Shown one piece after another: positions 42,663-54,730 of a stretch of 64,000 nucleotides of DNA (its first letter is position 1; every line of letters begins with the position of its first letter). The DNA comes from Salvia splendens. Lineage: Eukaryota > Streptophyta > Magnoliopsida > Lamiales > Lamiaceae. The stretch spans positions 5,374,257 through 5,438,256 of the forward strand of contig NC_056040.1 of NCBI RefSeq assembly GCF_004379255.2. The letters run 5' to 3'. A model generated the notes under the pieces. That model was not told the origin of the DNA. It did no database searches and was given only the letters and a program-made list of their open reading frames with translations. Position numbers and translations under genes: made by a program.

Positions 42663-44651
42663 TGTCATCCACAATGCTGCCACTAAACCGTCCCTTAAAT
42701 TACTATTTACGGGTCCCATTATACTTTTTTACTTCATCCCTTAACTAAGGGACGGAACCTGCAACCCTCCGTCCCTTAAATTACTATTCATTCAATTTCA
42801 TTTTTTATTTTTATTTCCAACCAAATTCAATTAATAAAAACACACTTCATTAAAAATAAAATAACATTACCACATAAAATTCGAAAAAAATAAAAAAAAA
42901 ACTAATTAAAAATCCTAAAAAATTTAAAAATACATAATTTAATTTCCTCCGCCAAAGTTTGCCCAAATGTGCTCCATTAGATCATCTTGGAGTTGGGCGT
43001 GGGCGGTAGAGTCACGTGTCCTTGCCCGAATAGACAACCGTTCTTGTATAGACAGATGCACTCCACTTCGAGGCGGACTACTTGCGGTTGAGCTTCCGGG
43101 GGCTTCAGGGTCGAACCAATTTCCCGCCTCGGGTCCTTCGTCTTGGACAATCATGTTGTGCAAGATTATGCACGTATACATGATGTCGACCATGCTCTCC
43201 ATGAACCACGTACGAGCCGGGGCTTTGATAATGTTGAAGCCCGCTTGGAGAACCCCGAACGCCTGCTCCACATCCTTTCGAGCAGCCTCCTGCTTCTGCG
43301 CAAAAAGCGTCTGCTTTGTGTTCACAGGCCAAGTGCACGTCTTCACGAAGGTTGGCCACTTCGGGTAGATGTCGTCGGCAAGATAGTAGCCCATTTTATA
43401 GCACCGGTTGTTAGCGGTGAAGTTGATGGCCGGCGCTTTACCATCCAAAACTTCGGCGAAGAGGTCGGATTGGTGCAACACGTTTATGTCGTTGTTCGAG
43501 CTGGGGACCCCGAAGTACGCATTCCAGATCCATAGCCGGTAGTCGGCGACGGCCTCGAGTATAACTGTGGGGTGGGTGCCTTTGTGGCCGCTAGTGTACG
43601 ACCCCCTCCACGCCACCGGGCAATTCTTCCATTGCCAATGCATGCAATCGACGCTGCCAAGTATTCCGGGAAATCCGTGCACTTGTTCGTGAAGGCGGAG
43701 CAGAAACTGGCAATCTGTCGTGCTTGGTTTCCGGAGAAATTCGTCGGTGAAGGCTGCCCAGACGCCTTTGCAGAATTGGAGCAAGCATATTCTCCAAGTG
43801 CTGTCTCCAATGTGGAGGTATTCGTCGAACACATCCGCCGTTTGTCCAGTCGCAAGCTGACGGATTGCTGCAGTACATTTCTGCAGCGTCGTGTGGCTGG
43901 GACGGTCGACGATGTCGAACCTTTCTTGGAAGAACTCTTCCCTGGCCGCCAATGTATTTGTGATGTGGAGAAATAGCGGTCGCCGCATGCGGAAACGGCG
44001 ACGGAAGTAGGTATCTCCCTACACCGGGTTATCGCAGAAGTAGTCGCGGACTAACCTTGTGGCGGCTTCGTCCCGGTTACTATGGATGTAAGTCCGGGAG
44101 CGTCTTTGGGGCGGCGCGGCTTCCTCTGCCTCTCGGCGTCGATCTTCTTCAAGTGATTCTTCCATTATTCGACGCATTTGCTCATACGGATCCATGAGAT
44201 CGATTAAATTTGGGGGAAGAATAAAAGAGATATGATTTGAGATGAAAATTGGAAAGGAAATGGAGATGATTTGGGAACAATAGATGTGTAGTTGTGTGTG
44301 AAATGAGGATGAATTAGGAGTATTTATAGAGTAAAAAAAAGGAAAACGGCTATAAAACGATAATATTACCGTTTGCCAATTTTTAATTTTTTTATATTAA
44401 TTCGAATTAAAAAAATGATTTATTGTGCCAGTGTGACGAATCCCACTCGCGGGCCGGCGTGTAGGCGTCACGCATGGCTTGAGAGCTCGCCACGTCGCGG
44501 GAGCGCGTGGCGAGACGTCTCGCAACGGGTCTCAGAGGGACGGAACGCGGAACGGGCTGGGGACAAGACGGGTCGCTGCAACGCATCACGTCGCCGTCCC
44601 GGCCCTCCATGACGGAATACGGGCCACCCGTGTGACGCGATGCGGGTGGCC
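42663..44651 (-). mobile_element. PIF/Harbinger element with transposase (copy 2)
   Basis: The left end TGTCATCCACAATGCTG is a mutated form of the copy 1 terminus (GGCCATCC...). The right end is GATGCGGGTGGCC. TTA occurs on both sides (42660-42662, 44652-44654). It carries the transposase ORF on the minus strand but no ORF1. It lies 165 bp upstream of the CCCH gene ATG, so it probably occupies that gene's promoter region. Confidence 0.75.
42939..44195 (-). pseudogene. Harbinger transposase (DDE type), one nonsense codon
   Basis: The frame starts at ATG 44195 (MDPYEQMRRIMEESLEED) and ends at 42939, 419 codons including the stop. It is interrupted by TAG at 44019-44021, where relatives usually have an aromatic residue after DNPV. 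The catalytic triad is visible: Asp in LGSVDCMHW, Asp in GVPSSNNDINVL and Glu in KDVEQAFGVLQ. This matches the plant transposon protein/DDE_Tnp_4 fold. An ATG at 43988 would allow an N-terminally truncated product with the whole catalytic core. ORF1, needed as a partner in this superfamily, is absent from this copy. Confidence 0.85.
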
Positions 44652-45278
44652 TTAGAGCATCGTTAACGCAAGGGGCCGGGCCGCAAATTGCGAGTCCCGA
44701 CCCGTCCTGCGCGTTGGAGGGAGAGTCGTTGCGGCCTGGGCCGGTCCCGGGGTTCGGCCCGGGCTCGCGTTGGATGGTTCCATGCCGTGACGGAGCTGCA
44801 ATTTTTGCCAAAAATTGGAAGAGGAAGAAGAGGGAGATGGGTGACAGAGCCCAATTTTCTGATTTCTTTTCCATTTGGAAGAGGAAGAGGAAGGAGGGAG
44901 AGAGAAAGTTGAGTGAGGAAGATGAAGAAGAGGGGAGGAGTAATTTTTAATTTTTTGCATTTTTTTTATGTTATAATTTTTAGTTTTTTTGCATTTTTTA
45001 TGTTATAATTTTTAGTTTTTTTGGATTTGTATTTTTTTTTCTAGGATTTGTGATTTCTTTTTTCGAATGAACAATTTATTTTCCCGGTTTGAATTGTTCA
45101 ACGTATTACATTTACAAGTCAAATAGGTTGAAGTTGTGAATAATGTCAATTATTAGTTGCGGCCCAGGTTGTGGCCTGTAGGGTTAGAGCAGTTGGGGCC
45201 TGAGCCGCAACTATAAAGAAATGAAGATATGGAAAGGACTTGAGGCCTGAAATCGAGCCGGTGTTAATGATGCCCTAA
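44652..45278. mobile_element. MITE abutting the Harbinger element
   Basis: Left TTAGAGCATCGTTAACGC and right GTTAATGATGCCCTAA are inverted ends of about 17 bp. The GC-rich left half gives several spurious ORFs. The Harbinger copy 2 appears to have inserted exactly at the TTA of this element's left end. Confidence 0.6.
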
Positions 45279-45889
45279 GGAGGAGGGATACAAAGGGTAG
45301 ATGTGGAACCGTTAATAGGAAAAGCGTAACGAAAAGGAAAGGTGGTGTGACAGGGACATCACTGCCAAACTCTGCAGTTAGTTGGAATTTTTTAGTCCAT
45401 GGCTGTGTCAGGAGTTTTTAATTTATGTTTTTTTCAATTTAATTTTATATATGAATAAAGTGGCGTGGGATATAAGATTAGTAAGGTGAGGAAGCTGCTT
45501 TCCGACACTAGTCTTACTTAAATTGACGATAATTATGATTGAGAATATGAGGTTGATAAAAAAAAAAGGCTTTCTTCGCTAATTTAAGCAACCGCCTTTC
45601 AGTTACCATATACTCTAATATATTTATTTCAATTCAAGTGTAAGTACGCAAATGACGAACTTATGTGAAGATGAAATATTGTACTATAAATTGTTTCGTT
45701 TTTAAAAAATCAGTAATACTCCTCTAATCTAATTTAATTTAAATAGTGTTTGGATTTGGTTTTAATATCTATTGCTAAAGTATGTTGTGGTATTGACCTA
45801 TTGTGTAGAGAGAGAGAGATAGTTGCTTGGTTAATACTACTCTAACTAATTCAACAGATTAACCTCCATATATCCCTATCCATATGCAT
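45279..45889. other. Intergenic DNA, no gene seen
   Basis: AT-rich, no ORF of note. It ends with ATATGCAT, the target duplication of the next element. Confidence 0.5.
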
Positions 45890-47112
45890 CAGAGATGCCC
45901 ACGGTTCGAAAACCGGCGGTTCCGGTTCGGAACCGCCGGTTCCGGTTTTGGCGGAAGCGGAACCGGAACCGGACCGTGAGGCTATTTCACGGTTCCGGTT
46001 CCGGTTCGAAAACCGGGCGGTTCCGGTTCCGGTTCGGAACCGCCGGTTTTCCGGCGGTTTTGGCGGTTCCGGTTTTTGAACCGGCGGTTTCGCCGGTTCA
46101 ATTATTATTTTTTTTTTTTTTTAAATTTGAAATTTGGCTTTATACAACAAATCGGAACAAGACAATGCATAATTCAAGCACAAATAAGACGAATAAGGAG
46201 AAAATGAAATAAATTTTATTGATTTTGAGTTGTAACGGACAACGATACATTACAATTTACAATACATAAGTATACAATACAACAACATACAACAATGTAA
46301 TATAATTTACAAGTGTCGTCGGGCGTCGGCTCGTCGCCTCGTCGGACTCGGAAGGTAAATTTAAAAAAAAATGAAATGGGGGGGAAAAAGGAAAAATTGA
46401 AAAGGGCTTGAGATCAACTTAAACTTTCAAAGTTAAACTTTTCAAATTTAAGTTGAGTTGCCTACGTATCCACAATTTTATTGAGGAATCAAAGTCCACG
46501 TAGTTCTCTTACCTTGGGATCAACCCTTTTTTCTTGCAAAATGTTGCCCATTTTCTAAGCAAACACATATCAACATGGAAGAATTCGAATTTGAAATTTA
46601 AAAAAAAAAAAAAAAAATTGAATTTTCACAAAACCGGCGGTTTTGGCGGAAAACCGCCGGAACCGGCGGAACCGCCGGTTTCCGGGCCAAAACCGCCGGT
46701 TTCCGAAATAAAACCGCCGGTTCGGTCAACGAACCGTCTGCAAAAGCTGCTCCATTGTCGCCTCGTGCTCCGCGCCGCCTCGAAAGTCACTAAACCGGCG
46801 GTTAACCGCCGGTTAACCGCCGAAAAATCGGCGGTTTCGACCGTTTTTGAAGATCACCACCGGCCCCCATCCCCCTGCCTCGATTTAAGCGCCGGAACCG
46901 GCGGTTCCACGGTTAACCGCCGGTTCCGAACCGTCCCGAACCGCCGGTTCGGTGACGGTTCCGGTTCGAAATATCTTGAACATGAACCGGACCGCGAACC
47001 GAATTGCGCCGGTTCCGGTTCGGGAATATTGCGCCGGTTCCGATTCCGGTTCCGGAACCACCGGTTCCGGTTCGGCGGTTAACCGCCGGAACCGGAACCG
47101 GTGGGCATGTCT
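45890..47112. mobile_element. hAT-type non-autonomous element built of CCGGTTCC-like motifs
   Basis: Left end CAGAGATGCCCAC and right end GTGGGCATGTCT are inverted. The 8-bp duplication ATATGCAT occurs at 45882-45889 and 47113-47120, as expected of hAT elements. Both subterminal thirds are packed with GGTTCCGG, AACCGCCGG and their complements. The middle is AT-rich. There is no transposase. ORFs of 105 and 182 codons here translate the repeats and are not credible genes. Confidence 0.85.
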
Positions 47113-47120
47113 ATATGCAT

Positions 47121-49790
47121 GTATGAATTTGTGGTAGGGCCTTCTCCTTGTGGGCTTTGTCATGTTTGTTCTAAATTTCTATTACGAAAAATTATTGTAA
47201 TTTACTAATATCCCCAAAAGTCAAATCCACCAAATTTAGTTTGTCAGAGGCCCCGCTTTTAATTTTCCAACTCCAACTAACTTTGTTCTCAAAGTACTAA
47301 TTAATCACTTGGTTCATCATAAGAGCATCTCCAATAGGTTAGGACGTCAAATAGCCCTCAAATAGCCTTCACACTGCCACATCATCAGCACTACAATTCT
47401 CCTGCCACATCAGCTTGCCACATCAACTGGACATCAAATAGCCCTCACATAGCCTTCACACTACCTATCCACATCACTAATAACAATTATATAATTTAAT
47501 TTACACTCGTATCAACATACGGAATTTAATTTACGAGACAAATACGGAAAATTCGAATAATAATATTAAAATTTAAAAAGTACATTAATTTTAAAAAAAA
47601 AGTACAATAATTAAAAAAATTACATTTAAAAAATTACATAAATTTGCATAAAAACTAAAAAATGAGGTTCAACGCGCGTATATATAGTGTTTTCGAAAAA
47701 CAAAAAAAAAATAATCCGACGCCGGTTTGGCGCCGATCCGGGACGCACAATGGCGCATTTGTTTACTATGACATCAAACTCAACGATACATTTCCACTCT
47801 CCTTAGCATTGTTCATTTACATGATAAAATTTTCGGTCGTCTTCATCATAAACACTCCTTTAACATGTGTTTTCTATATCTAAAATGTGTTTTCAAGAGT
47901 TTGCTACGCGTGGTTCATATATGGAAATTCGAACCACGCATAACAAAGTAGGATGGGTAAAGTCTGGGAAGAGCGGAGAAGGCTTTAGTATATGTGGTTC
48001 GAAAATGGAAATTCAAACTTCTATGTACTAAAGCTAGACAACCAAAGCTTGGCTCAAGCGGACGAGAGTTTGGTAGGTGTGATTCACATATGGAAATTTG
48101 AACGACGCTTAGTACCAAGGCAAGGGCACAAACCCAAAGTGGAATGCGTGAGACTTTGCTAAGCATGGTACATCATTTGAAAATTCGAAGCATCCACACC
48201 AAAGTCAGCGCGTGATGACAATGCTTGACATGCTCAATTTTTTAAAAAAATCAAACCATACATACCTAGGTCGGATTGTATTGTCAAGGTCCAATGTGCT
48301 CAATTTTGTTATGCGTGATTCGAATATAGAAAATTCAAACAAGGGGTAGCACCAAGGTTGAACATGACACCCAAGGCCCGACGCTCGACTTTGATACTAT
48401 AATGTATCTATGTTGCAAAGTTTCTTTGTTATAATATGTAGTATGTCAAATTTTTTCTCCTATGCTTGATTTATGTTTCAACTTTTGTATCCAATAATTT
48501 TAACTTCTACATTTTTGTCCTCTTTACTTTCATCCTTATTTCTTTTTCTATACGTTTTAATTTTGTAAAGTTTTACCACTCGCACTTTTAATTTCATTTC
48601 AATTTATTTTCTATAATTTTTGGTGACATCGAGATTCTAGTTGCAGCCCAGCCACAATATATCGCAAGAAACCGTCCCATAAAAAAACATAATTAATAAT
48701 CATTAATTTTATAGAAAGTTATGACTATTAATTTAGCAACGTTGTCGACTAGCTAGGTTCTACTTTTGCACGAAAATTGCTTATATATGTTATTAAATCA
48801 TCTTAAGAGTTCTTTTTTTTATGTAACATATTTAATCTTATATCATTGAAATGCCACGTGGATCTACTTTTTATTGGAAAAACATTAAACAAAAAAGAAA
48901 AGTCAAACAAAATGTTTTCATCCTTGACTAATAATTTGACTGTCTGAAACTTATACTATGAACTAGTCTCAATTTGAAGATCGTATTATTCTTCGAATAA
49001 GACATTAAATTTGCGTTACAGTATGCATGATTAAATTTTCAGAACCAAAAAAATAAGTCTCATCATATTCATATTGGCCCAACCAATTTCGACTGTAGTT
49101 TAAAATTCACACGTGTGGCCCAAAAAGAAAAAAAAATACTACCATCAAATGATTCAAATTCATATGTGGCCAAACCAATTTTGACAATTGTACTTCGAAA
49201 TTCATTTGTGCCCAAATCACTAACGAATTCTAACCTTCAAAACATATTTTAAGTTGATATATGTACACCTCTGTAATGTTTGTAGAAAATATATAAATTA
49301 AAATATAGGACATGTGTATGCTTGCCCGAAACCATTAGTCCACAAGTTTAGGTGTACCTTAGTTAAATTCAGTGTTTCAGTAATTATACTCATGATTAAA
49401 ATAAATCTTATTGGAATATATGAATCCTGATTAATATTTTCCACTACAAAATTTGGCATACGCTAATAGTAATTAGAATCCTCAATAATAACAAATTATT
49501 AACAAAAATATTAAATTTTAATTCTAAAAATAGTCATACATTTGGTTATAATGAATCCTACGTCAGAGTTGTTATGTTAGCTAAAGTCATTCCAGAGTAA
49601 TAATTTTCGTGGAGCGAGGTTTTTTTTCTTCAAAAAAAATATTATTGGAAAAAATATATAAAATGACTGACGCATTAAACCTTTTAGTAGCTAGATGAGT
49701 AATAGTCAACAAGCATAATGAGTTTGAAATTAATTCCATGACAGCAATTTCTTCAACTATACTCATTTCGATTTGCAACATATCACATAC
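47121..49790. other. Intergenic DNA with transposon remnants
   Basis: GAGCATCTCCAATAGG at 47333 is a typical MITE terminus. CAAATAGCCCTCA...TAGCCTTCACACT is repeated at about 47350 and 47430. The fragment at 47690-47760 looks like a decayed element. Between 47920 and 48110, ATGGAAATTCGAACCACG-type words occur about three times. No supported gene. Confidence 0.45.
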
Positions 49791-49792
49791 TA

Positions 49793-50352
49793 TTAGGGCT
49801 GACAATTTTTGACCCGACACGAATTCGCATGAAAATAATGGATTTGTGTCCTGCCTTATTGGGTTCGTGTCCTTATTGGATCGACCCGTTAAGAACCCGA
49901 AAATTTCAGGTTGTGTTCGGGTTGGATACGGATAACCCATTAAGAAATACTATTATTATTTTTTATTATTTTTAAATTATTAATACTTTACTTTAGTTAT
50001 TTAATTTCTTGTAGATCAGGTTTAAATCGTGCAAAATAATTTTTTATCATGTAAATCAAGTTTAAAAATTAGGTTTATTTGTGTAATATTATGTTTAATC
50101 ATGTAATATCAGATTTTTTATTGTGTAATATCGAATTCGGATCGTTATCGTGTCGTGTCAACCCATATTATCGTGTCGTTAACGGGTTCGTGTCGGGTTC
50201 TGGTTGTGTTCAGGTTTGAGGGTAGCAGGTCGGATCCGTGTTCGGATTTACAGTTTCCTTAACAAGTCGGGTTCAAGTTAGACCTTATTGGATTGGGTCG
50301 TTATCAGGTTGATCCGATAACGACCCAATCAGCACGATTTGTCACCCTATAG
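49793..50352. mobile_element. hAT-like repeat, possible MITE
   Basis: The left side reads TTAGGGCTGACAATTTTTGA and the right side TTGTCACCCTATAG, roughly inverted. The interior is rich in GTGTCGGGTT/CGGGTTCGTG words. No clean target duplication was found. 50353-51333 shows no gene. Confidence 0.45.
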
Positions 50353-51333
50353 GCTATGTTTGAATATTGCATCCTAAAGTAAAAGGTTGAAAAGTAGATT
50401 ACATGAAGTCATGAATGAATTCTCACCTTATTTAATGGCACTAATTTAACTTTGCTTGAGCATGTGATTAGGTTAGGCAGATGTAGAGTAGTGCCAACAC
50501 TAATTGAGGTATAGATGATAGAGGAGTTCTTATTTATCTACTCGGACAAAGGAAATCAGAGATTTTCTACAATCTTCTTAGAAATATTCGGGGCATATGC
50601 GACATGAATTCATGTAGTGGTGTGGAATGTGTATATATCGAGCCTAATTCGACCATGAATTATTTGACAAGATGCAGGTCGTTGGTACAATAGTCGAGAC
50701 ACGAGTTGGAACATGCATAAGGACCATCAATATATTGAGGTAAAAAAAATGTTATTCTTGAGTGATCGTTTGGGGAGTGTATATGTTCAAGGTAGCGAGA
50801 CTGTAACTTATAACTTATAGTATTAAGGATAGTTATTTTCTTGTAATCAAATTTTTTTTTATCTAATCTTATATCGGTCTCAAACTGAATGCATAATTTA
50901 ACACACTGAACTTATATATAAAACTATATCTAATGAATGTCAATGAATATATTGCAATTTATATCTCCAGAACTATAAATATGTTACCTAATGCAATAAG
51001 TCACACAATTCCAATATAAAAATACAAAATAAATGTATACCTACAACGGTTGGGTGGTTCCAAGAAACAATACCTTTATTATGAAGAACCATTAAAAAAA
51101 CAAATTTAATTATTAATATAACAACTACTCATCCTACCTATAATTAAGTCACTCCAACAAATTAATCAAATTCTAAAAAAAATCATTTGTAAGAAAACAG
51201 TAAAAATAGTAATTTCCATGATGCAAATCAGATATTCAACAATTTCACATTAATCCCATCAAGATGATAGTAGTAGAAAACATCATTTTAACAGTTAACC
51301 GAAACATATTTGCAAATTAATTAAATCTACTGG

Positions 51334-51735
51334 CTACTTGTTGTAGCCGAGTTCAAGCGAAGCCACCATGGACTTATAAATCTCGAGCACGAGGCGGTTC
51401 TCGAACTCGGTCCTCGAATACTCCATGGGAGCATCCCGAGCTTTGGGGATTCTGTTGGCGCCGAAGGCCGTGTTGGCTGCGCCGGAGGTGCCTGCGATGT
51501 TGGCGAATTTAAGCATCATCTTCATGTAGGCGTTCTTGAATCTGCACCACAGCTTCATCGGTGACGCCAGCCTCACCAGCCGCAGCTTCGGCGTCAGCCG
51601 CAGCCTCCATGACCGCTTTGAGCTGTTCAGCCTCACCACTTTCAGGCTTCTTCGGTTTGGCGGCGACAGCCGGTTGTATCCTCTCTTCCTCCACCTCCTC
51701 GTCACCGGGCTCCCGTTGAACGCCGTTATTTCCAT
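51334..51735 (-). pseudogene. Small gene of unknown function, probably frameshifted
   Basis: The ATG at 51735 opens a 133-codon frame ending ENRLVLEIYKSMVASLELG plus YNK. Its middle third is unusually Arg/Leu-rich. In another frame the same DNA reads as an acidic, Ala/Glu-rich peptide (VEEERIQPAVAAKPKKPESG, QLKAVMEAAADAEAAAGEAG), which looks more natural. Adding one base near the start would join ME to the acidic frame, and the C-terminal part would need a second compensating change. A TATAAAA box at 51824-51830 and a GA-rich leader support a once-transcribed gene. The family is not recognised. Confidence 0.5.
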
Positions 51736-51823
51736 TGCTGTGTTTAGAGAGAGAGAGAGAGGGAGATAGTTTGGTGAAGATGAAGATGAAGATGAGATGA
51801 AGTTTGAAGAGAGATTTAGCTAG

Positions 51824-51830
51824 TTTTATA
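51824..51830 (-). promoter_or_regulatory. TATA box upstream of the small gene
   Basis: TATAAAA on the minus strand, about 90 bp before the ATG at 51735. A (GA)n tract lies at 51746-51762 in the presumed leader. Confidence 0.45.
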
Positions 51831-52668
51831 TGGGAAGGGAAATTGTTGTAGAGTTGGCCTAAGGTTTTAAGTCAAATAAAGCCGGTATAATTTATTGCTG
51901 GAATATTGTGTTTAATTTAGATTATATATATATTGTTACGTACCAATATTTGCGGAAGGTATAGTTCTAGAATTGGATTATTAATTAAATAAACTAAGGA
52001 CGAAGAATTGATGATTCAACGCCTCGTCCTTAAGCATGAGGTTAACGTGTCCATGTGAATGGAGCAAACTATTTGGTCAGTTCCATACCGCTTATTGCAT
52101 TGACTGTAGGGACGAGGAATTAGTCCTCTGGTTGTCAGCAAGAGGGTTACCTTCCGATATTAAAAGACGAAGAATTGGATTAATATAAAGAATGAGTTTT
52201 CTTACAGTTTTAATTTGGAAAAATTGGGATTATTAGTTCAAACTGAATAGGTTTTCTTGAGTCGTTCATAAGTATTTGCATCTTATTTTAGTCAAGAAAC
52301 AAAAGCATGGTATTTTGGTGGCGTGGAAAAGTTGAAGGGTGGAAGTAGAATATGATGAAGGTTACATAATTTTCAATTATTCTATAATTAATATTCTATT
52401 GGGTGATGATGTCGACAATTTAGTTCAAATCTTATCAATAAAATTAGAAAGATCGCATAAATTTTGGTTTTAGAAAAATGAAGAAGACCAGAAAAATGAA
52501 GTAACGAGAACACGTGGGTATGAAAACTTCCTATTGTAAAGTTTTGTGGTTGAATATTTGCTATTCAGCATTTATTTTTATTTCTCATTTTGATTCGTAT
52601 AAGTGCAGTCAAACTAAGCATAGTCACATCCCCCATTCAAACATTTATATAACGAATCATGAAAAAAC

Positions 52669-53114
52669 AATAAATAAAATAAAATAAAATAAAATAAAAT
52701 AAACAAATTTGAAATGGGTCGCGAATCGCGATCACCAAACGAAAGTCAAGTTACGGTGGTCAGAGCAAATTACTATTATTGTATTATTGCTTACTTATCC
52801 TTTATATATTTTGTTTCTATTGTGTAGTCACCCATGACGTTCTGAAAAAGACGTATATATCTACATTATATGGGTCTGGAATATTTTATAATTTTTTGTC
52901 AGCATCTTATAATTGAGGGTAATTAAGAATTTAGTTTGACGAATTTAAACTGAAAATAACCAACCACCTAAAGCTTTAGACCACTCTTATTTTTAAATAA
53001 TTTTGTCAGCATCTTATAATTTATAATTGAGGGTAATTAAGAATTTAGTTTGACGAATTTAAACTGAAAATAACCAACCACCTAAAGCTTTAGACCACTC
53101 TTATTTTTAAATAA
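52669..53114. repeat. AAAAT microsatellite and a roughly 110-bp direct duplication
   Basis: (AAAAT)n at about 52669-52701. The stretch from GTCAGCATCTTATAAT at 52898 recurs at 53005, through ACCACTCTTATTTTTAAATAA. The second copy has a small internal insertion (TTATAA). The Pack-MULE target duplication lies at the end of the second copy. The rest of 51850-53107 shows no gene. Confidence 0.75.
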
Positions 53115-54351
53115 TAGAGATAACTGCCTTAAAAGTCATCAACTTTACCTGAATTTTGGTTTTTTCCACTACCTATAAAATTGGCATATAAAGTCATCAA
53201 CTTTGCATTTAATCGCCGATTTCCCATGATGGTTATTCCGGCGAAAGAGTGCGCTAACGTGTCGTATTTAATTGATGTGGCGTCTCGTGACGGCTGACAT
53301 GTGCAACAATTATTGACCGTGCAATATAAAAAAATAAACTTAAAAAACAAAATTGAAAAAACAATTATTGCCCAAGCCTTCATCGTCTTCCTCCCACCCC
53401 CGTTTCTGGCTCTTCATCGCCTTCCTTTGAGCCCAAGCCCTCATCATCTCCATCGCCCGCACTCCCCCCCTCTGCTTCCCCGACAGCTCCTCCTCCCCCT
53501 CCGTCCGCTACGTCCCGATTCACTCCAATACCACCACTCTCCCAGAGCCTCCTCCCGTCCCAGGGACAGAGATAGCATAGGCCAAGCCATCGCTCCAGCG
53601 GGGGCTTGGCCGGTGCTGCCCTCCTAGATTTGCCTGTGTTTCTGGATTTTATTTACAGGGATGAATGGAGGAAGAAATGCAGGAGAGAGAAGGGAAAGGG
53701 GAAAGAGGAGAGAGGGTGAAAGAGGGGTATAGACATAGGAAACAGAGACGTTTAAAATTCATTTACTGATAGCTTACGTATTTGTTCTCTATCTTTAAAA
53801 TTGTTATAAGAATTAATTACTATAGTTAAAAATTTTATTATTATAATAATATCTCATATTAATCTAACTTGTATTAATTTTGAATTCAAAATTATGCGTC
53901 TCATTTTATTTTTGGTCTATATGTCGATACATATTTATTTATTCTTTATTAATTTTAATAAACTCACCATCTACTCATATATTATTATAAAATTAATATA
54001 TGAAATAATTTATATTTTATTATTTTTTTCTACCAATTTAAAATTATATTATTAATATTTGAAACTGAAGCAAAGTAGGGCAAATAATGGCGCTTGGAGT
54101 ACCATAATTATGTCAAATTAATATTTAACAACTCAATATGCAAACTCTTGGTATATGAGTATCAAGATATTAGTATACTTGTATGAAGTGATATTTTCTT
54201 TGAACTCGTAAATCGAAAATCTTATATACACCATTGCATACCACTAGAAAGATAAGTCGCTGTAGGAAATTTTAGGAGCATCGCGCATCCTACCGTATTT
54301 GTCATTAAATTTCAGCACCGGCTCATTTCAAGTTCTAGTTCTGTCCCTGTC

Positions 54352-54660
54352 CCGCCCTATACACCGATGATTGCCCCTCCGGTGGCGTCTTCTCCTACGA
54401 CCTCCCCCCTCCTTCAATCGCGACCTCGTCGTCCTCAATTGCACCGATCTCGACTTTTGGAATTGGGAATGCGGCATCATCTCCAACCACGGCTAAGGCC
54501 GCGCCTCCTCCGAGCTCCGCCGCACCCTCCCCGTCGATCTCCACAAATCCTGGTACCACACCAATCAATTCTCCCCGCCGATCTCCTCTTCCACCACCGC
54601 ATCCTCAGGCACAATTGCCGAACCCTAGAGCCGGATCTCGCCACCGCGAAAATAACGGGG
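54352..54660 (+). pseudogene. Captured GT47 (exostosin/xyloglucan galactosyltransferase-like) fragment
   Basis: Three frames are needed. First SGGVFSYDLPPP, then FNRDLVVLNCTDLDFWNWEC and GIISNH, then SELRRTLPVDLHKSWYHTNQ continuing FSPADLLFHHRILRHNC. The order DLPPxFNRDL, WYxTNQF, FHxRILxHxCRT is that of the N-terminal part of plant GT47 enzymes (MUR3/exostosin family), Golgi glycosyltransferases of cell-wall synthesis. Two frameshifts and the loss of the rest of the catalytic domain make it non-functional. Flanking MULE ends explain its presence. Confidence 0.65.
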
Positions 54661-54730
54661 AATTAAAAAAAACAAAATTATTGACATGAGATTGCAGTTG
54701 GTCGGAAACTGCCACTCCGTTGCGGCGGCG

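Noticed and set aside
43143..43976. + strand ORFs of 130-134 codons opposite the Harbinger transposase
   Set aside because: They are antisense shadows of the transposase, which has a recognisable DDE triad.
44407..44960. Overlapping ORFs in both strands near the GC-rich MITE
   Set aside because: GC-rich transposon ends generate open frames. No domain, and composition differs by frame.
46534..47082. 182-codon + strand ORF
   Set aside because: It mostly translates CCGGTTCC-type repeats of the hAT element into Pro/Arg/Phe-rich sequence.
53370..53627. Pro/Ser-rich + strand ORF in the Pack-MULE as an independent gene
   Set aside because: It is low-complexity, has no domain, and sits between MULE ends. 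It may be part of the captured GT47 gene, but I could not show it.
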